Shown piece by piece: positions 42,025 through 51,430 of a stretch of 64,000 nt of DNA; position 1 is the stretch's first letter; each line of letters starts with the position of its first letter. This stretch comes from Emcibacter sp. (GTDB taxonomy: Bacteria > Pseudomonadota > Alphaproteobacteria > Sphingomonadales > Emcibacteraceae). The notes under the pieces are model-generated. The model saw only the letters and a program-made list of their open reading frames with translations. It had not been told where the DNA came from and made no database searches. The stretch is from assembly GCA_021647465.1 (NCBI GenBank), contig JAKIUQ010000003.1, positions 1-64,000 of the forward strand, read 5' to 3'. The translations under genes were made by a program, and so were the position numbers.

Positions 42025-44973
42025 ATGTACCGGGAACATCATAGAGAAAAGAATAAAGCAGAGCTTGGTCTGCAGAAAATCCAACTTGGGAAGGCCCCGT
42101 CCAAAAATTTAAAACCAAAAAGCTTAAGCCGCGCAAGATTAACCTTCAAATTTCTGGGACGGCTTTCTCTGTGGCTATGTATCACGCTCACAGCATTAAT
42201 GACCATTACGCCCGCGATGGCCATTAATAAAGCACAGTCCGCGCAAGCCGAACAAAGTTATGAAAACGCCTTGATTAATTTTCATGACAAGAAAAAGCAA
42301 GAAGCCAAAATTCATCTCAAAAATGCCCTGAAAATTAATCCCGTACATCTGCCGTCCCGGATCTTAATGGCCAGAATACTGATTAAGGAAGGCAACGGGG
42401 CCGGCGCGGAAATCGAGCTTGATTTTTCCCGGGAGCGCGGCGCGGATTACGATCAGTTAATTGTTCTCTTTGGCCATGCTTATATCCTGCAAGGCAAGAA
42501 TAAATATCTTTTGGACGTAATCAATAACGGTAATCGTGATGATGCCATTGAGGCAGAGATTTCTTACCTGCGCGGGCGCGCTTATTTTGGTCATAAGAAG
42601 CTGGCCAATGCCAAACGCAGTTATCAGGACGCCTTGGACCGCAACCCCGTTCTTTATCAAGCAACGCTCGGGCTGGCGCAGGTGGCGGCGGTTCATAAGC
42701 AGTATGGGCCGGCTCTTGACTATATTGATACCATTCCACCCATCGCAGAATCATATCCTAATGCTTTGATTATAAAGTCAAAAATTCATAAACAACGGGG
42801 TTCCACTCAAAAAGCCATAGAGGCCATTAACGAAGCACTGGCCATTGATAACACCAATGTCATGTCCAGATTAACCCGCGCCGCCTTATATTTTGGTATC
42901 AAAAAATATGAAGAGGCCAATGAAGATGTGGATTTCATCCTTCACCTGATCCCAAGGGAGCCACGGGCAAGATATTTAAAAGCCGTTATCACGGCGGCGC
43001 AGGGGGATTTTTCAACTTCCAGTGCCAATATGGTTGCCATTATAAATATCCTGCGGTCCATTCCTCCGGAAATGATGCGGGCCAATCCGACATATTATTA
43101 TCTGTCCGGGCTGACCAATTTCCAGTTTGGGAATCTTGATGAAGCCCGGCAGAGTCTGCAGCAATATTTAAAACTGGAACGCGACGACATCGGGGCCATG
43201 CGGCTTCTTGGGGCCTTGGAACTACAAGCCTCTGACCCAATAGCCGCCAATATTGTGCTGTCTGAAGCCTTCCGTCACCAGCCCGGCAACCCAACCATTT
43301 TAACCATGTTAGGATTGGTCTATCTGGAGCTTGGCAATATTGACAAGGCCAACCACTATTTTGAGACGGTCACAAAGATACTGCCAAAATCGCCCGAAAG
43401 CCTCACCAATCTTGCCCGGGGGAAGATGGCCGCCGGCTCCGTTGGGGCTGCCATTGAAAATCTTTTACAGGCGCAGCAGCATAATCTGGGTTCTCTGGAC
43501 ATAAAGCTGTTGTTGGCCAAGGCATATCAGCAATCCGGACAATATGATACTGCCGTTGCCATCATTCAGAAATTAAAAGATAAAGATCCGGAAAACGCCC
43601 CCCTGCTTAACCTCTATGGGACGGCAGTTGGCCTTGCCGGAGATCACAAAACAGCCCGGGAAAGCTACCTTGCGGCGCGGCAGCTTGATGAAAATAATAT
43701 CACAAGTCTGGTTCATCTGGCGCGGATGGATGTCATTGAAGGCCATGCGGACAAAGCCATCTTAAAATTGCGCCAGCAGTTAGAGAAAAGCCCAAACAAT
43801 CATTTTCTTATGTTGGAACTTGGTACTATATACAAGCTGAATAAAGACGTTGAAAATACCTTGTTCTGGTATAAAAAGGCCTATTCGATTGATGGTCATA
43901 ATTTTATAACCCTAAGCCGTCTTGTTGATGGTTTTCTGATAAATAATGATATCAAATCGGCGCTTGAGGCCACCTCGGGGTTTATTGAAAATTTCCCGAG
44001 ACATTCTCAAGCCTATAGCTTGCGCGGACAGCTGTTTGAAAGAATGAATGAGCCCGGCGAAGCAATCAAGAGCTATAAACTTGCCGTAGAATATGCCTTA
44101 AGGCAAGGCGACGCCCTGCTCACGCTGGCCAATGCCCAGCTCAAACAGAATAAACGAAAAGCCGCGCGAAAAACCTTGCATAAGGCACTGGCCTGGAATC
44201 CTGACCTTGCCGATGCCTATATCGCCCTGATCAAAATAGCCATTGATGATGCGGATCGTGTGAATGGTTTTGCGCTTCTGAAAAATCTTCGGGCCATCAG
44301 CAAAGAAAACGATCCGGCACCGGATATATTGTCGGCTGATCTCTATGCTGCGCTGGAGGAATATGGCAAAGCCGAAGAATTTTATCAAATCGCGCTTGGG
44401 ATTGGCGATAATCCTGTGGCTGTTATGGGGTTATATCGAACCTATAATCAGTCCGGTCAAAATAAAAAAGCGATTGCCATTATGGAAGACTGGCATGACA
44501 AATATCCGGAAGACATAAGGGCTGCTTTGGTGTTGGGGACAGCTTACAGGCGGGATAAGCAACTAAAGAAATCTGCCGAATTCCACGATAAACTGCTTGA
44601 AAACAACCCGAATATGCCGATTATCCTGAATAATGCCGCCAGCGTTAATTTTAGCATCGGCAACGAAGATAAAGCGTTAAACTATGCCAGAAAAGCCAAT
44701 CAGATTCTCCCCGACAATCCCAATATTCTGGATACACTGGCCTGGATAGAAAGCCAGCGCGGCAACCCCGAAATTGCGCTGCCCCTGCTCAGAAAGGCCT
44801 TGGTTTTACGCTTCAGCGATCCTGAAATAAAATACCATCTGGCCATAACGTTGGACAAGCTGAACCGGCGCGGTGAGGCGCAAAAATTATTGGTAGAGGC
44901 CTTGGGCTCCAGAACAGATTTCTCAGAAAAAGACCATGCGCGTCAAATCCTCAAGAAATGGGGCGGAAATTAA
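42025..44973 (+). CDS. prsT: PEP-CTERM system TPR-repeat protein PrsT
   Basis: A 982-residue exported TPR protein typical of exosortase/PEP-CTERM loci (PrsT family). A basic N-terminal segment (about 1-48) precedes a hydrophobic signal or anchor (LWLCITLTALMTITPAMA, about 52-69). The remainder is many tetratricopeptide repeats, seen as recurrent A-x3-Y/F and A-x3-L-P patterns (e.g. LGLVYLELGNIDKANHYFE and LDTLAWIESQRGNPEIALP). In the family it is thought to scaffold exopolysaccharide export or PEP-CTERM protein sorting at the periplasm. AAAGG is nine bases upstream of the ATG. It is divergent from a PEP-CTERM gene and convergent with nrdB, three bases apart. No exosortase or other prs genes lie in this window. 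Confidence 0.9.
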   Translation: MYREHHREKNKAELGLQKIQLGKAPSKNLKPKSLSRARLTFKFLGRLSLWLCITLTALMTITPAMAINKAQSAQAEQSYENALINFHDKKKQEAKIHLKNALKINPVHLPSRILMARILIKEGNGAGAEIELDFSRERGADYDQLIVLFGHAYILQGKNKYLLDVINNGNRDDAIEAEISYLRGRAYFGHKKLANAKRSYQDALDRNPVLYQATLGLAQVAAVHKQYGPALDYIDTIPPIAESYPNALIIKSKIHKQRGSTQKAIEAINEALAIDNTNVMSRLTRAALYFGIKKYEEANEDVDFILHLIPREPRARYLKAVITAAQGDFSTSSANMVAIINILRSIPPEMMRANPTYYYLSGLTNFQFGNLDEARQSLQQYLKLERDDIGAMRLLGALELQASDPIAANIVLSEAFRHQPGNPTILTMLGLVYLELGNIDKANHYFETVTKILPKSPESLTNLARGKMAAGSVGAAIENLLQAQQHNLGSLDIKLLLAKAYQQSGQYDTAVAIIQKLKDKDPENAPLLNLYGTAVGLAGDHKTARESYLAARQLDENNITSLVHLARMDVIEGHADKAILKLRQQLEKSPNNHFLMLELGTIYKLNKDVENTLFWYKKAYSIDGHNFITLSRLVDGFLINNDIKSALEATSGFIENFPRHSQAYSLRGQLFERMNEPGEAIKSYKLAVEYALRQGDALLTLANAQLKQNKRKAARKTLHKALAWNPDLADAYIALIKIAIDDADRVNGFALLKNLRAISKENDPAPDILSADLYAALEEYGKAEEFYQIALGIGDNPVAVMGLYRTYNQSGQNKKAIAIMEDWHDKYPEDIRAALVLGTAYRRDKQLKKSAEFHDKLLENNPNMPIILNNAASVNFSIGNEDKALNYARKANQILPDNPNILDTLAWIESQRGNPEIALPLLRKALVLRFSDPEIKYHLAITLDKLNRRGEAQKLLVEALGSRTDFSEKDHARQILKKWGGN

Positions 44974-44976
44974 TCT

Positions 44977-45936
44977 TTAATCAAAGGCCTCTTGCCAGTC
45001 TCCCGTGGTCGAGGCCTTTGAATATTCTGTCGAGCGATTCTCAAAGAAATTGGTATGTTCAACACCATTCAGAATTTCATCCATCCAGGGCAGCGGATTA
45101 TTGCCGATGAAATATATCGGCAACAGATTTAACTGGGTCAGCCTGCGATCGGCGATATAGCGAATATAAGCCTTCACATCGGCCGCCGTTAGCCCCTCAA
45201 TATCACCCATTTCAAACGCAAGGTCGATAAAGGCATCTTCATGGTCGACAATGGTTTTGCAGGCCTCCGTCAGGTCATGCTGTAGCTCATCCGTCCAGAT
45301 TTCCGGGTTTTCCTGCACAAAGGTATGAAATAATTGAATGATGCTGTTGGTATGCAGGCTTTCATCACGCACAGACCAGGTGATAATCTGTCCCATGCCC
45401 TTCATTTTATTATGGCGCGGGAAATTCATCAAAATGGCAAATGACGCAAAAAGTTGCAGGCCTTCGGTAAAGCCGCCAAAAACCGCCAGCGTTTTGGCAA
45501 TATCTGTCTTTGTCTCCACCCCCCAGATTTGCATATAGTCATATTTGGCCTTCATCTCCTCATAATTGAGAAAGGCTTCATATTCGGCCTCGGGAATGCC
45601 AAGCGTATCAAGCAGGTGGCTATAGGCCGCCACATGTATGGTTTCCATATTGGAAAAAGCCGCCAGCATCATCTGCACCTCGGTCGGTTTAAAGACCTGT
45701 GTATAGTGGCGCATATAACAATTATTCACTTCCACATCCGCTTGGGTAAAGAACCGGAAAATCTGCATCAACAGATGTTTTTCCCCTTCGGTGATCTTCA
45801 TATTCCAGTCTTTAATATCATCGGCCATGGGGACTTCTTCGGGCAACCAGTGAATGCGTTGCTGCGTCAGCCAGGCGTCATAGGCCCAGGGATATTGAAA
45901 GGGTTTATAAACAATCCGTTCCTCTAGAAGCGACAT
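44977..45936 (-). CDS. nrdB: ribonucleoside-diphosphate reductase subunit beta (class I)
   Basis: NrdB, 319 residues, holds the di-metal tyrosyl-radical cofactor of class I ribonucleotide reductase. Metal ligands are visible: Asp 67 (TQADVEV), Glu 98 and His 101 in METIHVAAY, with the radical Tyr 105 at the expected spacing, and Glu and His in RDESLHTN for the second half. The length is short for class Ia but normal for alphaproteobacterial forms. It is downstream of nrdA (76-bp gap) and convergent with prsT. Confidence 0.96.
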   Translation of the reverse strand: MSLLEERIVYKPFQYPWAYDAWLTQQRIHWLPEEVPMADDIKDWNMKITEGEKHLLMQIFRFFTQADVEVNNCYMRHYTQVFKPTEVQMMLAAFSNMETIHVAAYSHLLDTLGIPEAEYEAFLNYEEMKAKYDYMQIWGVETKTDIAKTLAVFGGFTEGLQLFASFAILMNFPRHNKMKGMGQIITWSVRDESLHTNSIIQLFHTFVQENPEIWTDELQHDLTEACKTIVDHEDAFIDLAFEMGDIEGLTAADVKAYIRYIADRRLTQLNLLPIYFIGNNPLPWMDEILNGVEHTNFFENRSTEYSKASTTGDWQEAFD

Positions 45937-46012
45937 GGGGATATTACCTTAACGATTTAAAAATTATTTTTACGAATGGATTTTTTTTGACAAGACACAT
46001 CTCTTGGCCCAT

Positions 46013-47878
46013 CTATTGACATGACAGACATTCTTCATAATCCATGCTTTCCAGTGCCGCTTCCTGAAGAATCTCTCTGCCCTTGACCATAGCCTTCTGA
46101 GAATTTTCCTTGGATGTTGCCGTTGCGCTGTCGGAACTTTCCGCCCGCTGGATAGATAAGGACCGGCAATAATAAAGGCTTTTCACGCCTTTTTTCCAGG
46201 CCTGAAAATGAATCTGATGCAAATCCCGTTTATGGACATCTGCCGGCAGGAAAATATTGATCGATTGGGCCTGATCCACCATTGGGGCGCGATCAGCCGC
46301 ATGTTCAATCACCCAGCGCTGATCCAGCTCAAAGGCGGTTTTAAAAACATCTTTTTCAAGGGTATCCAGAAAATCAAGATGTTGAACCGAGCCGCCATTT
46401 ATGGAAATAGACGACCAGACTTCTTCGGTATCTTTATCTTTGGCGGCAAGCAGGCGACTCAAAGCCTGACTGCGCACATTAAACGAGCCGGACAGGGTTT
46501 TCTGCGTGAAACTATTGGCGGCGATGGGCTCAATGCCGGGACTTGCCCCGCCGCAAATGATCGAAATAGACGCGGTCGGCGCAATGGCGGTCTTATTTGA
46601 AAAACGCTCATTTATACCATAATCGGCAGCATCCGGGCAGGCACCCTTTTCTTCTGCGAGCAGTTTGGACGCCGCGTCCACACCGTCCTGAATATGTTTG
46701 AATATGCGCTTGTTCCAAACCTGCGCCATAACAGATTCAAAAGGAATCATGCGATTTTGCAGAAAACTGTGAAAACCCATGGCGCCAAGGCCGACGCTGC
46801 GTTCGCGCATGGCCGCATAAGTGGCACGCGCCATACTATCCGGCGCGCGGGCAATAAAATCATCCAGCACATTATCCAGAAACCGCATCACATCCGTAAT
46901 AAAAAGTTCATCATCTTTCCAGTCATCATATTTTTCCAGATTGATCGAAGACAAGCAGCATACGGCCGTGCGTTCTTTACCCAAATGATCCATGCCCGTC
47001 GGCAAGGTGATCTCGCAGCAGAGATTGGATGTTTTAACATTCAGCCCGGCAAGCTTGTGATGCTCGGGGATGGCGTTATTCACATGATCACTGAACAGCA
47101 TATAGGGCTCACCGGTTTCAATACGCGCCATCAGCATACGAATCCATAAACCGCGCGCCGATACTGTCTTTTGCACTGTTTGATCATGTGGACTAAGCAG
47201 CGCCCATTCTTCATCATCCTCCACCGCCCGCATGAAAGCATCAGAAATGGCGATTCCATGATGCAGGTTCAAGGCCTTGCGATTCGGATCCCCGCCTGTA
47301 GGCCGGCGAATTTCAATGAATTCCTCAATTTCGGGATGGTTGACCGGCAGATATACCGCCGCGCTGCCGCGCCGAAGCGACCCTTGGGAAATGGCCAGAG
47401 TCTGACTGTCCATCACCCGAATAAACGGAATAATTCCAGAAGTCTTGCCATTGGTCGATACTTCTTCACCAATCGACCGCAAATTGCCCCAATAGCTGCC
47501 AATACCGCCGCCCTTTGACGCCAGCCAGACATTTTCATTCCACAGAGTCACAATGCCCTGCAGACTGTCATTAGCCTCGTTCAGAAAACAGGAAATAGGC
47601 AAGCCGCGCTTGGTACCGCCGTTACTTAAGATGGGTGTGGCCGGCATAAACCAAAGCTTGCTGATATACTCATAAAGCCGCTGCGCATGGGCCTGATCAT
47701 CACTATAAAAACTGGCCACGCGGGCAAAAATATCTTGAAAATCCTCGTCGGGCAGTAAATAGCGATCCCTCAGGGTCGCCTTGCCAAAAGCCGTGAGCAA
47801 ACCATTCCGCTCAGGGATAGTTTCCACCCGCGAATGATTCTTTACCTGTACAGCTTCTTTAAATAACATTCCCGACAC
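46013..47878 (-). CDS. nrdA: ribonucleoside-diphosphate reductase subunit alpha (class I, no ATP-cone)
   Basis: NrdA, 621 residues, reduces ribonucleotides to deoxyribonucleotides. The catalytic residues are present: Cys 97 in LPISCFLN, the N-x-C-x-E motif as Asn 285, Cys 287, Glu 289 in SNLCCEITL, the radical-transfer tyrosines in KSLYYCRS, and the C-terminal redox pair C-x2-C in ECLSCQ. There is no N-terminal ATP-cone (about 100 residues shorter than E. coli NrdA), so dATP overall-activity control of the usual type is missing. The GTG start at 47878 has GGAG seven bases upstream. The 380-bp space upstream has an NrdR-like box and an FNR-like box. Confidence 0.96.
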   Translation of the reverse strand: MSGMLFKEAVQVKNHSRVETIPERNGLLTAFGKATLRDRYLLPDEDFQDIFARVASFYSDDQAHAQRLYEYISKLWFMPATPILSNGGTKRGLPISCFLNEANDSLQGIVTLWNENVWLASKGGGIGSYWGNLRSIGEEVSTNGKTSGIIPFIRVMDSQTLAISQGSLRRGSAAVYLPVNHPEIEEFIEIRRPTGGDPNRKALNLHHGIAISDAFMRAVEDDEEWALLSPHDQTVQKTVSARGLWIRMLMARIETGEPYMLFSDHVNNAIPEHHKLAGLNVKTSNLCCEITLPTGMDHLGKERTAVCCLSSINLEKYDDWKDDELFITDVMRFLDNVLDDFIARAPDSMARATYAAMRERSVGLGAMGFHSFLQNRMIPFESVMAQVWNKRIFKHIQDGVDAASKLLAEEKGACPDAADYGINERFSNKTAIAPTASISIICGGASPGIEPIAANSFTQKTLSGSFNVRSQALSRLLAAKDKDTEEVWSSISINGGSVQHLDFLDTLEKDVFKTAFELDQRWVIEHAADRAPMVDQAQSINIFLPADVHKRDLHQIHFQAWKKGVKSLYYCRSLSIQRAESSDSATATSKENSQKAMVKGREILQEAALESMDYEECLSCQ

Positions 47879-48135
47879 GCGGACACTCCCTCTTTCACAT
47901 TCATCATTCAGTGCGCCGATGCAATGGTCAACCCACTATAATACTACGCCAGCCCATTCCGGGCCTTGCTATATTAGCATAAAATAAAGTTATTATTTCA
48001 TTCCATTGCGACGTAACGTTGTTTTTCAGATTCCGAAGCATTATTATTGATCTATTATAGCTTTTGCATTACCTGAGCCCTAGAGCCTTGTAGTAAAACA
48101 ACTATCTGATCCTGAACACCCTCAAATCACCCTCA

Positions 48136-48173
48136 ACACAAGATATGGTATTTTGACCCTTGATTAATGTCAA
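48136..48173 (-). promoter_or_regulatory. NrdR-like and FNR/FixK-like boxes upstream of nrdA
   Basis: ACACAAGATATGGTAT at 48136-48151 closely resembles the NrdR box ACACWANATATNGTGT. TTGATTAATGTCAA at 48160-48173 fits the FNR/FixK pattern TTGAYN4RTCAA. They lie 258 and 282 bp upstream of the nrdA start in a 378-bp spacer (47879-48257) that otherwise holds no gene. Only one NrdR box of the usual pair is apparent. Confidence 0.4.
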
Positions 48174-48257
48174 CAGCTAGTATTTATCCTTTAACCTTGA
48201 CTTTCCCAAAACCTTGGCAAATACACGCATATTGTCGAAAAAATTAATTAAAAAAAT

Positions 48258-50831
48258 TTACTTCTTCTTCCGGCGACTTTTAAGGCTTCTGCTGGTTGGC
48301 TTGGCGGCCAAGGGGTCGTCCGGCCAGTGATGTTTGGGATAGCGCCCCTTCATATCTTTTTTAACCGCTTCATAACTTGACCCCCAGAAATTCTCCAGAT
48401 CCTGCGTCACTTGAATGGGCCTTCCCGCCGGTGATAACAGATGCACCAACAAGGTTACCTTGCCCGCCATAATGGCCGGCGTTTTATCCAGACCAAACAT
48501 CTCTTGCAGCCGCACGGCCAATACGGGGGGATCATCGCGGTAATCAAGCGTAATTTTAGAGCCACTCGGCACAGGGTAATGGCTGGGGGCCAGACGATCC
48601 AAGGCCTCCTGCTGCGGCCATGTGAGGAAATTCTTCAATATTTCCGCCAAAGCCAGTTTCGACGTTAACTGTTCGCGGCTCATGATCCCCTCCAGATAAG
48701 GCCCCAGCCAATCTTCCAGTCCGGCCAAAAGCGCCTCATCGGACAGGTCGGGCCATGACCCGGCGGGGTCATAACGGGCGCAAAATAAAATTCGCGCCCG
48801 AAGGGCGATGCTCTGTTTATCCCAAGGCAGTGACACAAGGCCCATTTTTCGGATACCGTCACAAAGGGCGGGCACCACCCGGTCTGGCGGGGGGGGGGTT
48901 AATTTTTCCTCATGGATCACCAATTGGCCCAGCATCTGTCTTTTTCGGGCCTGAACCAGCTGGCGGCGTTCATCCCATTCGATCTGTTCAACGGTCGTGA
49001 TCTGATCAGAGAAAATATCCCATATATCTGCCTCATCCAAGGGGGCCGTCAGATAAATCCGCGGCTCCTGAGCGCTCTTAAATTTTACCCCTTTATAATT
49101 GTTAGGGGCCAAATGACAGATCGCCAAATATTTCTCCCCACCAAGGCTGTCTGCGGCATCCAGCGCCGCGCCGGAACCACCGGAAAGATGGTAGCGCGGC
49201 TCTGCGCCCTTGCGCCTCATCCCGATACGATCCGGATAGGCCAGCGCGAGGCAAAAACCGGCTTTGCCCAACGGACTGTCTTCTTCTTTGGATATCTTTA
49301 GGGATCGGCACCAGCCCTCCACCTGTTTTTTAACCTGCTGCAGAGCGATCAGGTCGCCGCCCATGCGCTGGGCCGAAGATCTGTCCCCGGCACAAAAATA
49401 TCGCAAAGCCTCCACCCTGTGGCGCACGTCCGTTGATCTGTGCCGCAGGATGTCCCGCTCGGCCAATAAGGCCGCGATTTCCACGCCAAGCCGGCCCAGC
49501 CCTACCTCTTTTGCTTTAAGAACCATATGAGCCAATCTGGGGTGCATGGCCAGTGAGACCATTTTTTTGCCATGGGCCAGAATTCGCCCCTCATCATCCA
49601 GCGCCCCAAGCGATATCAATATATCCCGCGCGGCGGCCATTGAACCGCTGTCCGGCACATCAAGCCAGCGTAATTCTTCCGGATCCCTGATTCCCCAACG
49701 GGCCAGTTCCAGCGCCAGTGGCCCCAAATCCGCTTTGGTAATTTCCGGGGCCGAAAAAGCCATTAACCCGCGCTGGGCCGCAGCCGTCCACATACGAAAA
49801 CATATACCCGGCGCCGTTCGGCCCGCCCGGCCCGCCCGCTGTTCTGCCGAAGCCCGTGACAAGCGGCGGGTTTCAAGCCGGGCCATCCCCGTGCGCGCAT
49901 CATAGCGGGGGCTGCGGTCCAAGCCGCCGTCAATCACAATACATATGCCGTCGATGGTCAGGCTGGTTTCCGCAATGGCCGTGGCCAGAACAATTTTCCG
50001 TTTCCCCGCGGGCGGGTTCAGAATCGCCTGATCCTGATCTGCCGCCGGCATCATGCCATATAACGGGGCAATGATGACATTCTGGCCCAGGTCAAACCCT
50101 CTGACCAGCGCCGCGCAACGTTCAATTTCCCCGGCCCCCGGCAAAAAGACCAAAATACTGCCGCTTTCCTGTTGCACTGCCTGCAATATGGTATCCGCCA
50201 CCGTGCGTTCAATGGGGACTATGGCCGGCGGCGGGCGATCAAGATAGCGCAAATCCACGGGATAGGCGCGGCCCTGACTGGTCACAACAGGGGCCCCGCC
50301 CATAAGCCGCGCGACATTTTCACCGTCCAATGTCGCCGACATCACGATCAATTTTAACTCTTCCCTGAGGCCTTGCTGAATATCAAGACACAGGGCCAGA
50401 CCAAGGTCAGCTTCTTGTGAGCGCTCATGAAATTCATCAAATATAATCGCACTGATGCCATTCAATTCCGGGTCTTGCTGTAATTTTCGAATGAGCACCC
50501 CTTCCGTGACCACCTCAATTCGGGTCTGGGCGCTGACCTTATGATCCAGCCGAACGCGGTAACCCACCGTTTGTCCAACCTTTTCACCCAATAGATCTGC
50601 CATGCGCCGCGCCGCCGCGCGGGCCGCCAGCCTGCGGGGGGCCAGCATGATAATGCGGCTATCCCCTTTAAACCAGGGCTGATCCATAAGACAAAGCGGC
50701 ACCACAGTCGTCTTTCCCGCGCCGGGCGGGGCCTGCAATACCAGACTGTTATGGGCGCATAGCTGCTGCAAAATTTCCGGCACCGCCTGAAATATAGGCA
50801 GATCATTCATTGTTTGAAGAAGCATTCTCAT
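48258..50831 (-). CDS. hrpB: ATP-dependent helicase HrpB
   Basis: HrpB, 857 residues, is a DEAH-family helicase. Walker A APPGAGKTT is near residue 36, the DEFH box is in IIFDEFHERS near 133, motif III is VMSATLD and motif VI is RAGRAGRTAPG near 335. A helicase-associated domain and the HrpB-specific C-terminal domain follow, and the protein ends in a basic tail (SRSLKSRRKKK). The frame has several near-N-terminal starts (50831, 50825, 50810), and no ribosome site distinguishes them. It is a single gene; function in RNA metabolism is not well established. Confidence 0.93.
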   Translation of the reverse strand: MRMLLQTMNDLPIFQAVPEILQQLCAHNSLVLQAPPGAGKTTVVPLCLMDQPWFKGDSRIIMLAPRRLAARAAARRMADLLGEKVGQTVGYRVRLDHKVSAQTRIEVVTEGVLIRKLQQDPELNGISAIIFDEFHERSQEADLGLALCLDIQQGLREELKLIVMSATLDGENVARLMGGAPVVTSQGRAYPVDLRYLDRPPPAIVPIERTVADTILQAVQQESGSILVFLPGAGEIERCAALVRGFDLGQNVIIAPLYGMMPAADQDQAILNPPAGKRKIVLATAIAETSLTIDGICIVIDGGLDRSPRYDARTGMARLETRRLSRASAEQRAGRAGRTAPGICFRMWTAAAQRGLMAFSAPEITKADLGPLALELARWGIRDPEELRWLDVPDSGSMAAARDILISLGALDDEGRILAHGKKMVSLAMHPRLAHMVLKAKEVGLGRLGVEIAALLAERDILRHRSTDVRHRVEALRYFCAGDRSSAQRMGGDLIALQQVKKQVEGWCRSLKISKEEDSPLGKAGFCLALAYPDRIGMRRKGAEPRYHLSGGSGAALDAADSLGGEKYLAICHLAPNNYKGVKFKSAQEPRIYLTAPLDEADIWDIFSDQITTVEQIEWDERRQLVQARKRQMLGQLVIHEEKLTPPPPDRVVPALCDGIRKMGLVSLPWDKQSIALRARILFCARYDPAGSWPDLSDEALLAGLEDWLGPYLEGIMSREQLTSKLALAEILKNFLTWPQQEALDRLAPSHYPVPSGSKITLDYRDDPPVLAVRLQEMFGLDKTPAIMAGKVTLLVHLLSPAGRPIQVTQDLENFWGSSYEAVKKDMKGRYPKHHWPDDPLAAKPTSRSLKSRRKKK

Positions 50832-51430
50832 ATTTCAGCTTTACGTCCTGATCATTTTTTTTGCAAGCGCTATAGACTCTGGATTAATGATTTTACATTT
50901 TAAAATTTTCGCATCCCGCCGCTTCCTGAAAATGCCTTTAATTTTATCATGCTGCCTAATTCTTAATCATCCTTTGCTTGATTTTTAACCAATGATATTA
51001 TTTTATTTTTTAAGCGAGAACAGCATATGATAAATTATCGTTTTTTTATTTTATTCTAATACTCTGAAAATAAAGGGTTTTTCTTAAATCTTCTGCTGCT
51101 CTGCACATAAAAAAACAACCTATTGCTTGATTTTAATCTTAAAAATCAGTAGAAAAATACATAATAAGAGTTCAACCCTGCAGTTAATTTTGTAATTATC
51201 CATCAAAATTGCAGAAAATTTACGTCAGTTTCATGTGCCATCACTTGCATTATGTGAGACAAAATTCTACGGCCTGTTACAAAAAAATACCTGTCAAGCC
51301 AATAGAATGAAACGTCATAAGCTGACTTTAAAAACAGCGTTTAAAACCAATCTTTCTTTAATCACGAAGAGGGCAGGTTTTTTGCGCGAACTTTACATAA
51401 AGTATTTTTAGTCGAGGAGTATTTTAAGGA
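50832..51430. other. 599-bp AT-rich leader region of gltB
   Basis: There is no ORF of note in either strand. The region is AT-rich with several poly-A/T stretches. GAGGAG eleven bases before the gltB ATG is the probable ribosome site. Its length suggests an extended leader or an unrecognised small RNA; I see no known riboswitch fold. Confidence 0.5.

Noticed and set aside
51174..51182. Short repeats and AT-rich words in the gltB leader considered as a CRISPR or riboswitch
   Set aside because: There are no regularly spaced identical repeats and no recognisable aptamer core.
51234..51250. Possible sigma-54 site upstream of gltB (TGTGCC, then TTGCA)
   Set aside because: The second G of the invariant GG is missing and the -24 element matches only about half of the consensus.
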